A stretch of DNA of 64,000 nucleotides from Acinetobacter guillouiae CIP 63.46 (GCF_000368145.1 NZ_KB849283.1:1576324-1640323); one strand, 5' to 3'; positions 38,335 through 48,268 are shown, numbered from the stretch's first letter. Notes: generated from the sequence alone by a model not told the origin. Numbers and translations are program-made.

Positions 38335-38505
38335 ATGTCATTTAAAAGTTTTTCACAAAATTCAGCTCAAGCAAATTCAGATACTAAAAACGTTGAGCAA
38401 ACTCCGCCTAAAGATGCGCCACAAGCAACTCCTGGTGCTACACCGCCTAATCCAAATCAGGACAATAAAGAGGTTAAGCAACCTGATACAAATAAGCCTA
38501 AATAA
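38335..38505 (+). CDS. 56-residue Pro/Gln/Asn-rich hydrophilic protein
   Basis: Short ORF read directly: starts MSFKSFSQNSAQANSDTKNV and continues with a disordered stretch (TPPKDAPQATPGATPPNPNQ), ending QPDTNKPK. GAGAAG lies 8 nt upstream of the ATG and an intrinsic terminator follows 80 nt downstream, both supporting expression. It has no signal peptide or membrane segment. Family and function unknown; the composition suggests an intrinsically disordered protein. Confidence 0.65.
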   Translation: MSFKSFSQNSAQANSDTKNVEQTPPKDAPQATPGATPPNPNQDNKEVKQPDTNKPK

Positions 38506-38584
38506 CACAAGGGTCTTTTGAAATTTCATAAATGGCTTACGTTGTAGGCTAAGAATGAACAGACCTTAAAGCTTAATCTATAAA

Positions 38585-38611
38585 AACTTACCGATGTTTG
38601 GTAAGTTTTTT
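38585..38611 (+). terminator. Intrinsic terminator after the 56-residue protein gene
   Basis: Hairpin CTTACC-GATGTTT-GGTAAG followed by T6 on the plus strand. Confidence 0.85.
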
Positions 38612-38673
38612 CGTTGTTGGTTATATAAATTCAGACTGTATCAACTCAAAATATTCAGCTTTCTCCATGATGT

Positions 38674-38702
38674 AAAAAAAGCCCACAATAGTGCGGGCTT
38701 TT
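38674..38702 (-). terminator. Intrinsic terminator (candidate sRNA end)
   Basis: Hairpin GCCCGCAC-TATT-GTGGGC with a bulge; T7 on the minus strand and only T4 on the plus strand, so the minus strand is the favoured direction. Confidence 0.8.
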
Positions 38703-38860
38703 CAGATCGGCATGCTGCGATCTCATGCTCAGCGTTAACTGCTTAGGTTTTAAATCTATTTAGAGGGAATACGCAATTCCTGTAACAACCTAAACACTTC
38801 CGTTTCGCTTACGGATTCGATCAAAGCTAAGTTAACACAGATCAGCAGATGAAAGCGGAT
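38674..38860 (-). ncRNA. Candidate structured small RNA with intrinsic terminator
   Basis: Read on the minus strand from about 38860, the sequence forms nested pairings: GTTAAC+TTAG with CTAAG+GTTAAC as an outer stem; TCCGT/ACGGA; TAGGTT/AACCTA enclosing GGAAT/ATTCC; AGATCG/CGATCT (38703-38722). It ends in a terminator (GCCCGCAC ... GTGGGC, then T7, 38674-38700). A TATATT -10 candidate lies at about 38863-38868 with a poor -35. No ORF is present. It matches no RNA family I know (not 6S, tmRNA, SRP, RNase P or tRNA). The nested helices on an otherwise gene-free 640-bp stretch downstream of kdpE support a real RNA, but strand and 5' end are inferred. Confidence 0.5.
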
Positions 38861-39103
38861 AAAATATATTTGATTACGCTTTATTTAATAAAGTTTCGCC
38901 ACACTCAATTCAAATCGTGAGTTTGTATAAATATAAAGCCAAAGTTCTCAGTAAAACTTATAATACCATCACTCTTTCAAATCCAATAAATTATTTAATT
39001 AATTGATTTTAAATAACAATAAATTAATATTACCAACATTTACCCCCCTACTCTGCACTTTACAAAGAATCGTTTATTTTAATTTTAACCATCTACTGTA
39101 AAA

Positions 39104-39136
39104 CCATCAAAAAACCAATGATCTCAAAGAAGATCA
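39104..39136 (-). terminator. Weak terminator candidate after kdpE
   Basis: Minus-strand hairpin GATCT-TCTTTG-AGATC, then ATTGG and T6. Short stem, so only tentative. Confidence 0.4.
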
Positions 39137-39143
39137 GCCATGC

Positions 39144-39851
39144 TTAGCCTACAAAGCGTAAGCCCACACCAGGTTCAGTCACAATATATTTGGGTTGTAC
39201 CGCATTATCATTCAGTTTTCCACGCAATTTGGCCACCAGAATTCTTAGGTAGTGAGTATCTTCCTGATGAGTTGGTCCCCATAAATCACTGAGAATTTGT
39301 GGTTGAGTAATCAACTGCCCCTTATGTTGCGCCAATAAAGTCAGCAATTGATATTCCTTACGTGTCAGTGAAATCAGTTGTTGGTTAAGAAATACCTGTC
39401 TTTGGGCAAAATCAATTTTTAAAAAACCATCATCAAAAAAAGCGGATTCCACAGCAACGTTTTGAAATTGTCTGAGTAATACGCGGATCCGCGCCATAAG
39501 CTCCTGAACACTAAAAGGTTTCGTCACATAATCATTGGCGCCAGCATCCAGTAATTTGACCTTTTCCTCTTCATTGGAACGTACAGACAAAACAATCACA
39601 GGGACATGCGACCAAGCTCTCAACTCAGATAAAACTTCTAAACCATCTAAATCAGGCAGTCCTAAATCTAAAATAATTAAATCAGCGCCTTGCAAAGCCA
39701 AAAGCTCTAAGCCCTTTTGACCATTTTCAGCCAGTAGCGTTTTATAGCCCTGTGCTCTAAGTGCAATATCGAGAAACTTACGAATTTGAGTTTCATCATC
39801 AATAATCAATACATTGGTCATGGAACTTGTCGATACATTGTGTTCTGGCAT
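39144..39851 (-). CDS. kdpE: KdpE response regulator
   Basis: About 235 aa. OmpR-type: receiver domain VLIIDDETQIRKFLDIAL with phospho-acceptor Asp in LIILDLGLPDLDGLEVL, Lys in YVTKPFSVQELMARI, and a winged-helix DNA-binding domain (LTRKEYQLLTLLAQHKGQLI, EDTHYLRILVAKLRGKL). Activates the kdpABC operon when K+ is scarce. Start ATG 39851 chosen for AGGAAAT upstream; it is 27 nt after the kdpD stop. Last gene of the cluster. Confidence 0.93.
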   Translation of the reverse strand: MPEHNVSTSSMTNVLIIDDETQIRKFLDIALRAQGYKTLLAENGQKGLELLALQGADLIILDLGLPDLDGLEVLSELRAWSHVPVIVLSVRSNEEEKVKLLDAGANDYVTKPFSVQELMARIRVLLRQFQNVAVESAFFDDGFLKIDFAQRQVFLNQQLISLTRKEYQLLTLLAQHKGQLITQPQILSDLWGPTHQEDTHYLRILVAKLRGKLNDNAVQPKYIVTEPGVGLRFVG

Positions 39852-39878
39852 GCTATTTCCTAAAATCAATATGTGCAC

Positions 39879-42521
39879 TTATCCAATCTGCTGAATCGGC
39901 AATTGCATACGAATGCATGTGCCTTGATTATTCTTGGCTGAAGATGCCGAAATTTTACCCATATGTGCACCAATAATGGCTTTAACAATGGTTAAGCCCA
40001 ACCCCGTACCATACTGTCCGCGATCGCCACGTTCCATAGTATAGAACATATCAAAAATTCGCTCTCGTTCATCTTCTGGGATACCCAAACCTTGATCGCT
40101 AATCGAAATTTCAATTTCGTTTTCATTGAGTTGTAAGACTTTAATCGTTACCGCTTTATTCTCTGGGGAAAACTTGGCTGCATTTTCCAATACATTAAAA
40201 ATCGCTTGTTCGATCAAAGCAGCATGAACAAATAGGCTCAATGTTTGCTCTGGTAAATCAACCTCAACAAGACTATGCGGCATATAGCGTTTTAAACGGC
40301 GTACCGCTGAACCAATCAACTCATCGACACCAATCCAATCTCGTTTAAGACTTAAACCTTCATGCCCTAGCCGTGTCATATCCAATAAATTCTGAATATA
40401 ACGATCCAGTCGTTCGCCTTCCAAATGAATGGCTTCCAATAAGCTGTCTTGATCTTGTTCATCCATCGAATGCCGATAATTACTCAAAGTATCAGCTGCA
40501 CCAATCATAGAGGCTAAAGGTGAACGTAAATCATGAGAGACGGAGGATAACAAGGCCGAACGTAATCTCTCGGTTTCTGAACTGACATTGGCGATTTCCA
40601 ATGCTTTAGTGAGTTGGGTTCGAGAAATTGCTTGAGCAATATATTCAACCATGGTTTCAGTCAGTTGCTTCTGTTCAGTATTTAAAACCGATACATTTTT
40701 AAGAAACTTAACCCCGACCACACCAAAACACTGTTTGGAAGCCAATAATGGTAAAAACCACCAATCATTTTCAGTTAATGTTTGGGTAAACCGTCCCGAT
40801 GGTTGATGGTTCTTAAATGTCCAATCTGCTGAAATTTTTTCTTTATTGTTAATGACCTCAAGTGATGATATTGATGATTCTGGGAAATAAAACCAGATTT
40901 CGGCATTTAAATTTTTACTTAAACTGTTTTCTGCAATCTCCTGCACTTGCTTTAAATCGATCGCGGTAGACAGCTTTTGACCTAAATCCTGCATAATGCT
41001 GTTATAACTATTTGCAGTCTTTAAAGCCGTTACCTGTTCTCTCAGTCTCGATGCCAAACGGCTTGAAATCAGTGCAGCGCCAAGGAAAGCAACCACGGTA
41101 ATAACACCCTGATGTGCAGAAATTTGTAAGGTAAATTTGGGTGAAATAAAGAAAAAGTTATAAGCAAAAAAGAACAACAGCGCTGAAAGCACAGCGGCCA
41201 GCATTCGTGTTTTAGATGCCACAAAAACCACAGCGGTGATAAAAATCACCGAAAGCTCTTCAATCCCTAAATACTTTTCACCTAAACTGGCAATCACAAT
41301 ACTGATCATAGTGGTGGATAACACATAAAACATTTCTCTTAAACTTAGAAATGAATGCGTATCTTGAAAAAATGATTGCTGACGATGTTCTGCAAGAATT
41401 GGGACGATACTCAATTCAAAACTTGGCTGGTATTTAAGTAATTGATCAACAAAATTTACAACACCGAATGTAAAGGCTTTACGATGTGATTGTGCCAATA
41501 CCAAAGTTGAAATCCCTCGATCCATCACATAATCAAACAGCGTTTTTGCATGTTGCTGACCATATAGGATTTCAGTCATCCCACCCAATTGACGGGTGAG
41601 GTTTAAAGCACGTTCAATTTCTCGACTGGATAAATTGTCTTGTTTTTCGCTTATTTTTGAATCTTTAGAAAAGACCACCACCGTCCAATTTGCCTGACGA
41701 TTTTCTGCAATACGACAACCTGCCCGAACCAAAGCCTCTGCCTGCCCATTGCCCTCAATCATAATTAAAATATGATTTTTTAGAGGAATTGGCACAAGCC
41801 CTTGTATAGCAAAATTTTCTCGAACATCGGTATCGACATGACTAGCAACCGTCTGCATTGCCAATTCACGCAATGCGGTCAGATTTGAACTGTTGAAGAA
41901 TCTTTGCAAAGCTTGTTCAGCTTGCTCAGGTACATAGACTTTGCCCTGATTTAAACGCTCAAGTAATTCATTAACTGGTAAATCAATTAATCGAATATCA
42001 CGGATCCGTTCAAAGACCCGATCAGGTACGGTTTCAGTCACCCGAATACCCGTAATTTGATAGACCACATCATTTAAACTTTCGAGATGCTGAATATTCA
42101 TTGTGGTAAATACATCAATACCCGCATCCAGTAATTCATTAATATCTTGCCAACGTTTTTCATGACGACTATTTGGCATATTGCTATGCGCAAATTCATC
42201 TACTAAAACAATACTGGGTTTGCTTGCCAGCACAGCATCAAGGTCCATTTCTTCAAGAGAATGCCCTTGATACTCAATCGTCTTTCTTGGAATGATCACC
42301 AAACCTGAGATGAGGTTTTCAGTTTCAATGCGACCATGGGTTTCAACATAGCCAATCACAATATCGATCCCTTGCAAAGCCAGTTCGTGCGCACGCACTA
42401 ACATTGCAAAAGTCTTCCCCACACCGGGTGCAGCACCTAAAAATATAGTGAGGCGCCCAGACTGATAACGCTGAGTGTGTTGCAGTAAAACATCTGCTTT
42501 ATTATTTCTATAATCGCTCAT
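39879..42521 (-). CDS. kdpD: KdpD sensor histidine kinase
   Basis: An 880-aa sensor. N-terminal KdpD domain with Walker A GAAPGVGKTFAML (residues about 29-41) and VDEFAHSNMPNSRHEKRWQD; a USP-like domain (about 250-370); four membrane segments (about 395-490); GAF region; HisKA with SSVSHDLRSPLASMIGAADT; HATPase ending TGLGLTIVKAIIGAHMG. It phosphorylates KdpE in low K+ or osmotic stress. It follows kdpC after a 249-bp gap, unlike the overlapping kdpC-kdpD of E. coli, so it may have its own promoter. Confidence 0.95.
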   Translation of the reverse strand: MSDYRNNKADVLLQHTQRYQSGRLTIFLGAAPGVGKTFAMLVRAHELALQGIDIVIGYVETHGRIETENLISGLVIIPRKTIEYQGHSLEEMDLDAVLASKPSIVLVDEFAHSNMPNSRHEKRWQDINELLDAGIDVFTTMNIQHLESLNDVVYQITGIRVTETVPDRVFERIRDIRLIDLPVNELLERLNQGKVYVPEQAEQALQRFFNSSNLTALRELAMQTVASHVDTDVRENFAIQGLVPIPLKNHILIMIEGNGQAEALVRAGCRIAENRQANWTVVVFSKDSKISEKQDNLSSREIERALNLTRQLGGMTEILYGQQHAKTLFDYVMDRGISTLVLAQSHRKAFTFGVVNFVDQLLKYQPSFELSIVPILAEHRQQSFFQDTHSFLSLREMFYVLSTTMISIVIASLGEKYLGIEELSVIFITAVVFVASKTRMLAAVLSALLFFFAYNFFFISPKFTLQISAHQGVITVVAFLGAALISSRLASRLREQVTALKTANSYNSIMQDLGQKLSTAIDLKQVQEIAENSLSKNLNAEIWFYFPESSISSLEVINNKEKISADWTFKNHQPSGRFTQTLTENDWWFLPLLASKQCFGVVGVKFLKNVSVLNTEQKQLTETMVEYIAQAISRTQLTKALEIANVSSETERLRSALLSSVSHDLRSPLASMIGAADTLSNYRHSMDEQDQDSLLEAIHLEGERLDRYIQNLLDMTRLGHEGLSLKRDWIGVDELIGSAVRRLKRYMPHSLVEVDLPEQTLSLFVHAALIEQAIFNVLENAAKFSPENKAVTIKVLQLNENEIEISISDQGLGIPEDERERIFDMFYTMERGDRGQYGTGLGLTIVKAIIGAHMGKISASSAKNNQGTCIRMQLPIQQIG

Positions 42522-42770
42522 CGCCGTCTGCTTGTTTAAAAATTACATCACTGTGCTGTTTCTTTGCGACCCTTCAATACAGCAAAAAACACAGGCCAAC
42601 AAAGAAACACAGTCGTTTGATTCAAAATGAAATATCTACGATCTAAAGCAAAAGAGAGAATATTGTAAATTTATACGAAAATAAAATCCCAATAATGCCC
42701 GCTTTTCAACAATCATAGAGAATCAATTACATCAACACTGATTCATTTCGCGTTGATGATTGCAACCCAT

Positions 42771-43376
42771 TTATTGAGTTCCAATTTGATCCAAAGCCAA
42801 ATTTAATTCAAGTACATTGACTCTGGCTTGCCCTAAAATTCCAAATGTCGGTTGTATACTATTTTCTTGCAGCAACCTTAGCACATCCTGTTCTGGCAAA
42901 TGTCTTGCTTTGGCAATCCGTTTTACTTGAATCATTGCAGATTGAACAGTGATTTCAGGATCAATTCCGCTGCCTGAAGCCGTGACCAAATCCGCAGGAA
43001 TAGCATTTTTTTCAACGTGATCCTGTATCTCAATTTTACTTAAACGTTCCTCTACTGCTTTGTGTAAATCAGGATTGGTTCGTGCCATATTACTTCCTGC
43101 CATGGCCATTGGATCATAATTGGCAGCAGAAGGTCGTGGGTGGAAATATTGCGCTTGCACAAAAGGCTGTGCAACCAGTTTAGAACCGACAACGCGGTCA
43201 TTTTCAACAATCAAACTGCCATTGGCTTGTTGATCAAAAAGAACTTGTCCCAGCCCTGTTGCCGCAGCACTGTAGACAAAACCACATAAACCCAACGCAA
43301 CAATGGTTAATCCAAACGATGCTCGTGTTAATCCAGCGAATGATGACTCAAGCAATCGATTATTTTCAGTATTCAT
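42771..43376 (-). CDS. kdpC: KdpC subunit of K+-transporting ATPase
   Basis: About 201 aa with a single N-terminal membrane helix (LTIVALGLCGFVYSAAATGLGQ) and the KdpC patterns FVQAQYFHPRPSAANYDPMAMAGSN and ASGSGIDPEITVQSAMIQVKRIAKAR, ending LNLALDQI. Stabilises the KdpFABC complex and its affinity for K+. Start ATG 43376 with GAGGAT upstream; it begins 20 nt after the kdpB stop. Confidence 0.95.
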   Translation of the reverse strand: MNTENNRLLESSFAGLTRASFGLTIVALGLCGFVYSAAATGLGQVLFDQQANGSLIVENDRVVGSKLVAQPFVQAQYFHPRPSAANYDPMAMAGSNMARTNPDLHKAVEERLSKIEIQDHVEKNAIPADLVTASGSGIDPEITVQSAMIQVKRIAKARHLPEQDVLRLLQENSIQPTFGILGQARVNVLELNLALDQIGTQ

Positions 43377-43395
43377 TTTTATCATCCTCAAAACT

Positions 43396-45426
43396 CTAAA
43401 GTGCCAATAAGGGACTGATCATCAGATCAATCAGCTTGATCGCAATAAATGGCAACAACACACCACCTACACCGTAGATCAGCATATTTCGACGTAATAA
43501 TTGAGTTGATGTTGAAGGCTTAAACTTCACTCCACGTAAAGCAATTGGAATCAATAATGGAATAATGATGGCATTGAAAATCAGTGCAGAGAGAATTGCA
43601 CTTTCTGAACTTCCCAAGCGCATCACATTTAAGGTTTGCATTTGAGGAATGGCTGCGACAAATAAAGCCGGTAAAATTGCAAAGTATTTGGAAACGTCAT
43701 TGGCCAATGAAAAGGTGGTCAATGCACCACGCGTAATCAACTGCTGTTTACCAATCTCAACAACCGACAATAATTTGGTTGGATCTGAATCCAAGTCCAC
43801 CATATTGCCCGCTTCTTTTGCAGCCTGTGTCCCTAAGTTCATCGCCAAACCAATATCCGCTTGTGCCAAAGCAGGTGCATCATTGGTACCATCGCCAACC
43901 ATGGCAACCAAATGACCTTTATTCTGTTCATGACGAATACAATTTAACTTATCTTCAGGTTTCGCTTCCGCGATGTAATCATCGACACCTGCTTCAGCTG
44001 CAATAGCAGCAGCTGTTAAAGGGTTATCCCCTGTGACCATGACTGTTTTAATGCCCATTTCACGCAAACGAGCAAATTTTTCCTTGATGCCTTGTTTGAT
44101 TACATCTGAAAGTTCAATCACCCCCAGAATATTTTGATCTTTTGCCACCACTAACGGCGTCGCGCCTTTTGAAGCAACCTGTTCTACCCGCGTTTTAAGC
44201 TCACTATGATGTTCAATATTCTGTGAAGCAAATTTAAGGATCGCATCTACTGCCCCTTTACGGATTTGCTGTCCATTTGATAAATTTATACCAGAGATCC
44301 GAGTTGCGGCATTAAAGGCAATAAACTCTACCTGTTCAGGTTCAACAATATGCTCCCCTTGCTCTTTTGCCAAAACCACAATGGATTTACCCTCTGGTGT
44401 TGGGTCAGCAAGTGAGGTCAATATCGCAGCTTGACGCAGTTCTGACTCAGTCACCCCAGTCAGTGGGAAAAATGCTGTTGCCTGACGGTCACCATAGGTG
44501 ATGGTTCCTGTTTTATCGAGTAACAATACATCCACATCACCCGCCACTTCGACAGCTTTACCTGATTTGGCAATCACATTGGCTTTTAACGCCCGATTCA
44601 TCCCAGCAATACCGATTGCAGGCAACAAGCCACCAATGGTGGTTGGAATTAAACACACCAATAAAGCCACCAAGAGAATCGGGTTAATTTCAATTTTTAA
44701 GAAATGCCCTATAAAAGGTAAACTCAGCACCACTGCGATAAAGGTCACAGTCATCACAGTCAGTAAAATACCCAGAGCGATTTCATTTGGTGTTTTTTGA
44801 CGATTGGAACCCTCAACCAAAGCAATCATTCGGTCAAGAAAGCTATTACCCGCTTCAGCCGTCACTTGCACCACGATACGATCGGTTAAAACTTTAGTTC
44901 CCCCAATCACACCCGACTTATCGGTACCTGCCTCACGTAAAACTGGCGCTGACTCACCTGTTACCGCAGCTTCATTAATGGTCGCAAAACCATGAACAAT
45001 TTCACCATCCGCAGGAACCAGTTCCCCAGCACGGACTTCAATCAGATCATTCATTTTTAATAAGGTTGCAGCGACTTGCACACCCTCTAGATCATCCTTA
45101 GAACTGAGTCGACGTGCGGTTAAATTTTGACGTGCTTGTCTTAAGGAAGAGGCTTGACCTCGACCTTTGGCTTCGGCAATGGCTTCGGCATAATTGGCAA
45201 ATAATACGGTGATAAATAAAATCAACGTCACCGCTAAACCAAATACGGTATCTGCTTGACCCGTTAAAGTACTAACCAGTGTTATGATCGTGCCTAGCCA
45301 TACAATCGCCATCACTGGATTTTTAATTGCATGTTGTGGCAACAATTTAATCAAGGCATTTTTCCAAGCTTCACCTTGGAATAAAGTTGATGATTTATTT
45401 TGAGTAGATTGTTTTGAATGATTCAT
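43396..45426 (-). CDS. kdpB: KdpB catalytic P-type ATPase subunit
   Basis: About 676 aa. P-type ATPase signatures: actuator loop AAVTGESAPVLREAG, phosphorylation site VLLLDKTGTITYGDR, hinge MVTGDNPLTAAAIAAEAG and MVGDGTNDAPALAQADIG. Hydrophobic helices lie at about residues 40-85, 220-275 and 575-675. Hydrolyses ATP to drive K+ through KdpA. ATG 45426 is preferred over a GTG at 45435 because AGGGTGA lies 7 nt upstream; it follows the kdpA stop almost directly. Confidence 0.96.
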   Translation of the reverse strand: MNHSKQSTQNKSSTLFQGEAWKNALIKLLPQHAIKNPVMAIVWLGTIITLVSTLTGQADTVFGLAVTLILFITVLFANYAEAIAEAKGRGQASSLRQARQNLTARRLSSKDDLEGVQVAATLLKMNDLIEVRAGELVPADGEIVHGFATINEAAVTGESAPVLREAGTDKSGVIGGTKVLTDRIVVQVTAEAGNSFLDRMIALVEGSNRQKTPNEIALGILLTVMTVTFIAVVLSLPFIGHFLKIEINPILLVALLVCLIPTTIGGLLPAIGIAGMNRALKANVIAKSGKAVEVAGDVDVLLLDKTGTITYGDRQATAFFPLTGVTESELRQAAILTSLADPTPEGKSIVVLAKEQGEHIVEPEQVEFIAFNAATRISGINLSNGQQIRKGAVDAILKFASQNIEHHSELKTRVEQVASKGATPLVVAKDQNILGVIELSDVIKQGIKEKFARLREMGIKTVMVTGDNPLTAAAIAAEAGVDDYIAEAKPEDKLNCIRHEQNKGHLVAMVGDGTNDAPALAQADIGLAMNLGTQAAKEAGNMVDLDSDPTKLLSVVEIGKQQLITRGALTTFSLANDVSKYFAILPALFVAAIPQMQTLNVMRLGSSESAILSALIFNAIIIPLLIPIALRGVKFKPSTSTQLLRRNMLIYGVGGVLLPFIAIKLIDLMISPLLAL

Positions 45427-45436
45427 GTTATTCACC

Positions 45437-47161
45437 CTAGCCTTGTACCAATAACAGCTGATCAGCGATCGGTCCTAAAACAAGGACTGGCATAAATTGT
45501 AATAAGGTCAACATCACCACAATAGCAATCAGAGTAAAAGCAAAGGTTGGCGTTTCCACTTTTAAACTACCACTGCTTTCAGGGGCTTGACGCTTTGCAG
45601 CTAAACGAGCAGCAATCATTAAAGGAATAATCAATGTTGGAAAACGTCCAAGCAGTAAAGCGATGACACAGCTCACGTTCCACCACACGGTATTGTCCGC
45701 TAAACCTTCAAAACCAGAACCATTATTGGCAAAGGCCGAAACATACTCATACAACACTTGTGAAATGGCATGATATTGCGGATTGCTATTGCCTGTAAGT
45801 TCAGGGAAAAACAAAGCGATTGAACTTAAACCGAGAATCGTAATGGGCTGAATCAGAATCACCACAGCAAGTAATTTGATTTCCCCTGCTTCAATTTTGC
45901 GGCCAAATAATTCAGGTGTACGACCTGTCATCAAACCTGCAATAAATACAGCCAAAAACAAATAGATCATAAATTGCTGTAAGCCACAGCCGATCCCGCC
46001 CCAAATCGCATTAATCAGCATATTCGCCAGCGCCACTAAACCTGTTAATGGTGATGCAGAGTCATGCATCATATTGACGGAACCATTGTTGACCTGTGTG
46101 GTTATGGCGGCCCACAATGCGGAAGATGCTTCACCAAAACGCACTTCCTTTCCTTCCATGGCATAAATTTGCATCGCGGAAGATGATAGGCTTTCAGACC
46201 AAATCGCCGCTGTAGCTGAAACAACCGACATCAGCAACATTGAGCCAAAAACAAAGCCAGCAAATTTTGCGCGTTTGGTTAAAAAACCCAACATAAAAAT
46301 CACTGCGACAGGGATAAGTAGAATCGCGATCATTTCTAAGAAATTTGAAAATGGCGTTGGATTTTCCAATGGCACACTACTGTTAGGTCCATACCAACCC
46401 CCACCATTACTACCCAACTGCTTAATCGCAACCATGGGTGCAATAGGACCCAGTGGAATTTTTTGAGTTTTTAATTCAGTCGATTGGTCAATCACTTGAA
46501 CTTCTGGGCCACCTTGAAAGGTTGATGGCACACCTTGGCTATTGAGTAATAATGACCAAATCATGCATAACGGAATTAAAAACCGAAAGGTTGGACGAAT
46601 CACATCGGCCCAATAATTACCGACATTGATTTTTTCAACTTTATTTTGAAAGCTTAGGTTTTGATCTGCTTCAGACAAAGCATTGGATTGCGGATAAAAT
46701 AAGGCACGGACGGTTGCGACCACCATTGCCAATCCCATCATTGGCGTAATGATTTGCAATCCAACAATACCAACCATCTGTGATAAATATGACAGTTGCG
46801 CTTGACCTGAATAGTGTTGTTGGTTGGTATTGGTCAGAAATGAAATCATGGTGTGTAATGCTAAATCCCATGACATATTCGGTGCATTGTTTGGATTGAG
46901 TGGCAAACTTGCTTGGCACATAAACAACAGCCAAGTTACCAATCCGATGACGATACAACTCGCGACAAAGCTGAGTGAATAGGTTTTTGCATTCATCCCT
47001 TGATCAGGATGTGTACCCAAAACACGATAAATCGGTTTTTCAATCCAGTTAAAAATTGGATCAATTTTCATCTCTCGGTTTTGCATAATACAGGCAAGAT
47101 ATTTCCCTAAAGGAAAAGCCAAAAGCACCACAATCACCAAGACTAAGATAAACTCTAACAT
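45437..47161 (-). CDS. kdpA: KdpA potassium-channel-like subunit
   Basis: About 574 aa, ten or more hydrophobic segments. Selectivity-filter-like loops are visible: FLTNTNQQHYSGQ, QLGSNGGGWYGPNSSVPLENPTPF and ANNGSGFEGL. Binds and conducts K+ in the Kdp pump. Start ATG 47161 (MLEFILVLVIVVLL) has a G7AA ribosome site. No hydrophobic kdpF precedes it; instead a small unrelated ORF overlaps its start. Confidence 0.95.
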   Translation of the reverse strand: MLEFILVLVIVVLLAFPLGKYLACIMQNREMKIDPIFNWIEKPIYRVLGTHPDQGMNAKTYSLSFVASCIVIGLVTWLLFMCQASLPLNPNNAPNMSWDLALHTMISFLTNTNQQHYSGQAQLSYLSQMVGIVGLQIITPMMGLAMVVATVRALFYPQSNALSEADQNLSFQNKVEKINVGNYWADVIRPTFRFLIPLCMIWSLLLNSQGVPSTFQGGPEVQVIDQSTELKTQKIPLGPIAPMVAIKQLGSNGGGWYGPNSSVPLENPTPFSNFLEMIAILLIPVAVIFMLGFLTKRAKFAGFVFGSMLLMSVVSATAAIWSESLSSSAMQIYAMEGKEVRFGEASSALWAAITTQVNNGSVNMMHDSASPLTGLVALANMLINAIWGGIGCGLQQFMIYLFLAVFIAGLMTGRTPELFGRKIEAGEIKLLAVVILIQPITILGLSSIALFFPELTGNSNPQYHAISQVLYEYVSAFANNGSGFEGLADNTVWWNVSCVIALLLGRFPTLIIPLMIAARLAAKRQAPESSGSLKVETPTFAFTLIAIVVMLTLLQFMPVLVLGPIADQLLLVQG

Positions 47162-47295
47162 GACATTCCCCCCCAACTTGATTGGCTCAAATTAAAAATG
47201 TCGATATTGCAATGATTTATATGTTTTTGAAGTACGCATAATTTTGGATGCTGTACTTGTTGATGCGCTATATATTTAGCACTCATCTTTTTCAT
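47155..47295 (-). CDS. Possible 46-residue leader ORF overlapping kdpA start
   Basis: A short frame read directly: MKKMSAKYIAHQQVQHPKLC at the start and SQSSWGGMSC at the end. AGGA precedes the ATG, and the stop TAG lies inside the first codons of kdpA (7-nt overlap), as in translationally coupled genes. The peptide is hydrophilic with three Cys and several His, so it is not KdpF. It could be a leader peptide or simply a chance ORF. Confidence 0.35.
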   Translation of the reverse strand: MKKMSAKYIAHQQVQHPKLCVLQKHINHCNIDIFNLSQSSWGGMSC

Positions 47296-47467
47296 CCTAA
47301 ACGCTGGGATATTCCACAACTCAGTATCCGAAAATACTCCGTAAACTCTCTATTTACAGTCAGATCAGCCGCGTAAAAATTTCGTAAAATTTTGTCTTTT
47401 TTGATTTATAAACAGCGTTAAATACATTACAAAGGTTCAAATTTTAGAACGCTTGTTTATTTTATTT

Positions 47468-48268
47468 ATGGAAAATTTTGAACTGCTTAAAGCATTGTTT
47501 TTGGGGTTAATCGAAGGTTTAACTGAGTTTTTACCGATTTCAAGCACAGGACATCTGATCTTATTTGGTCATCTCATTGATTTTCACTCAGATTCGGGAC
47601 GTGTATTTGAAGTGGTGATCCAATTGGGTGCTATCTTGGCCGTATGTTGGCTGTATCGACAAAAAATCATCGAATTAATTCGCGGCTTTTTCTCAGGCGA
47701 TGTTGCAGCCAGACGTTTTGCGATTAATGTTTTAGTTGCATTTATTCCTGCGGTGGTGATTGGGGTCTTAGCAGTAGATTTTATTAAACAAGTGCTGTTT
47801 AGTCCTTTGGTTGTGTCTTTTGCTTTAATTATCGGGGGCTTTATTATTTTTGCTGTAGAAGCCAGAAAGTTTGAACCTAAAACCATTGAAGCCACAGACA
47901 TTACCTTAAAACAAGCAATTCTGGTTGGATTTGCCCAATGTCTTGCCATGATTCCGGGAACATCACGTTCAGGCGCCACCATTATTGGTGGGATGTTGTC
48001 TGGTTTATCACGTAAAGCGGCAACCGAATTTTCTTTTTTCCTTGCAATGCCAACCATGTTAGGTGCTGCAACCTATGATTTAATTCGAAATGCAGATGTT
48101 TTAACCTCAGATAACCTGATTAATATTTCAGTGGGGTTTGTTGCTGCATTTATTGCTGCGCTTTTGGTGGTAAAAGCTTTGGTCAAATTTGTTGAAAAAC
48201 ATACATTGAGAGTGTTTGCTTGGTACCGTGTGGTATTGGGTATTATTTTATTGTTTGTGTTTTTATAA
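47468..48268 (+). CDS. uppP: Undecaprenyl-diphosphatase UppP (BacA)
   Basis: A 266-aa integral membrane enzyme that recycles undecaprenyl pyrophosphate, the lipid carrier of cell-wall synthesis; raised dosage gives bacitracin resistance. Signatures: [21 protein letters not shown] with the catalytic Glu, [13 protein letters not shown], and [21 protein letters not shown]. About eight hydrophobic segments. Start ATG 47468; the ribosome site is weak. Divergent from the kdp operon. Confidence 0.96.
   Translation: MENFELLKALFLGLIEGLTEFLPISSTGHLILFGHLIDFHSDSGRVFEVVIQLGAILAVCWLYRQKIIELIRGFFSGDVAARRFAINVLVAFIPAVVIGVLAVDFIKQVLFSPLVVSFALIIGGFIIFAVEARKFEPKTIEATDITLKQAILVGFAQCLAMIPGTSRSGATIIGGMLSGLSRKAATEFSFFLAMPTMLGAATYDLIRNADVLTSDNLINISVGFVAAFIAALLVVKALVKFVEKHTLRVFAWYRVVLGIILLFVFL

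Noticed and set aside
38674..38860. tmRNA, RNase P RNA, SRP RNA or a tRNA at this structured locus
   Set aside because: None of the conserved segments of these RNAs (acceptor ends, GGA-rich SRP loop, P4 of RNase P) could be found.
47155..47295. Calling the small ORF before kdpA as KdpF
   Set aside because: KdpF is a short hydrophobic helix; this peptide is hydrophilic with Cys and His.
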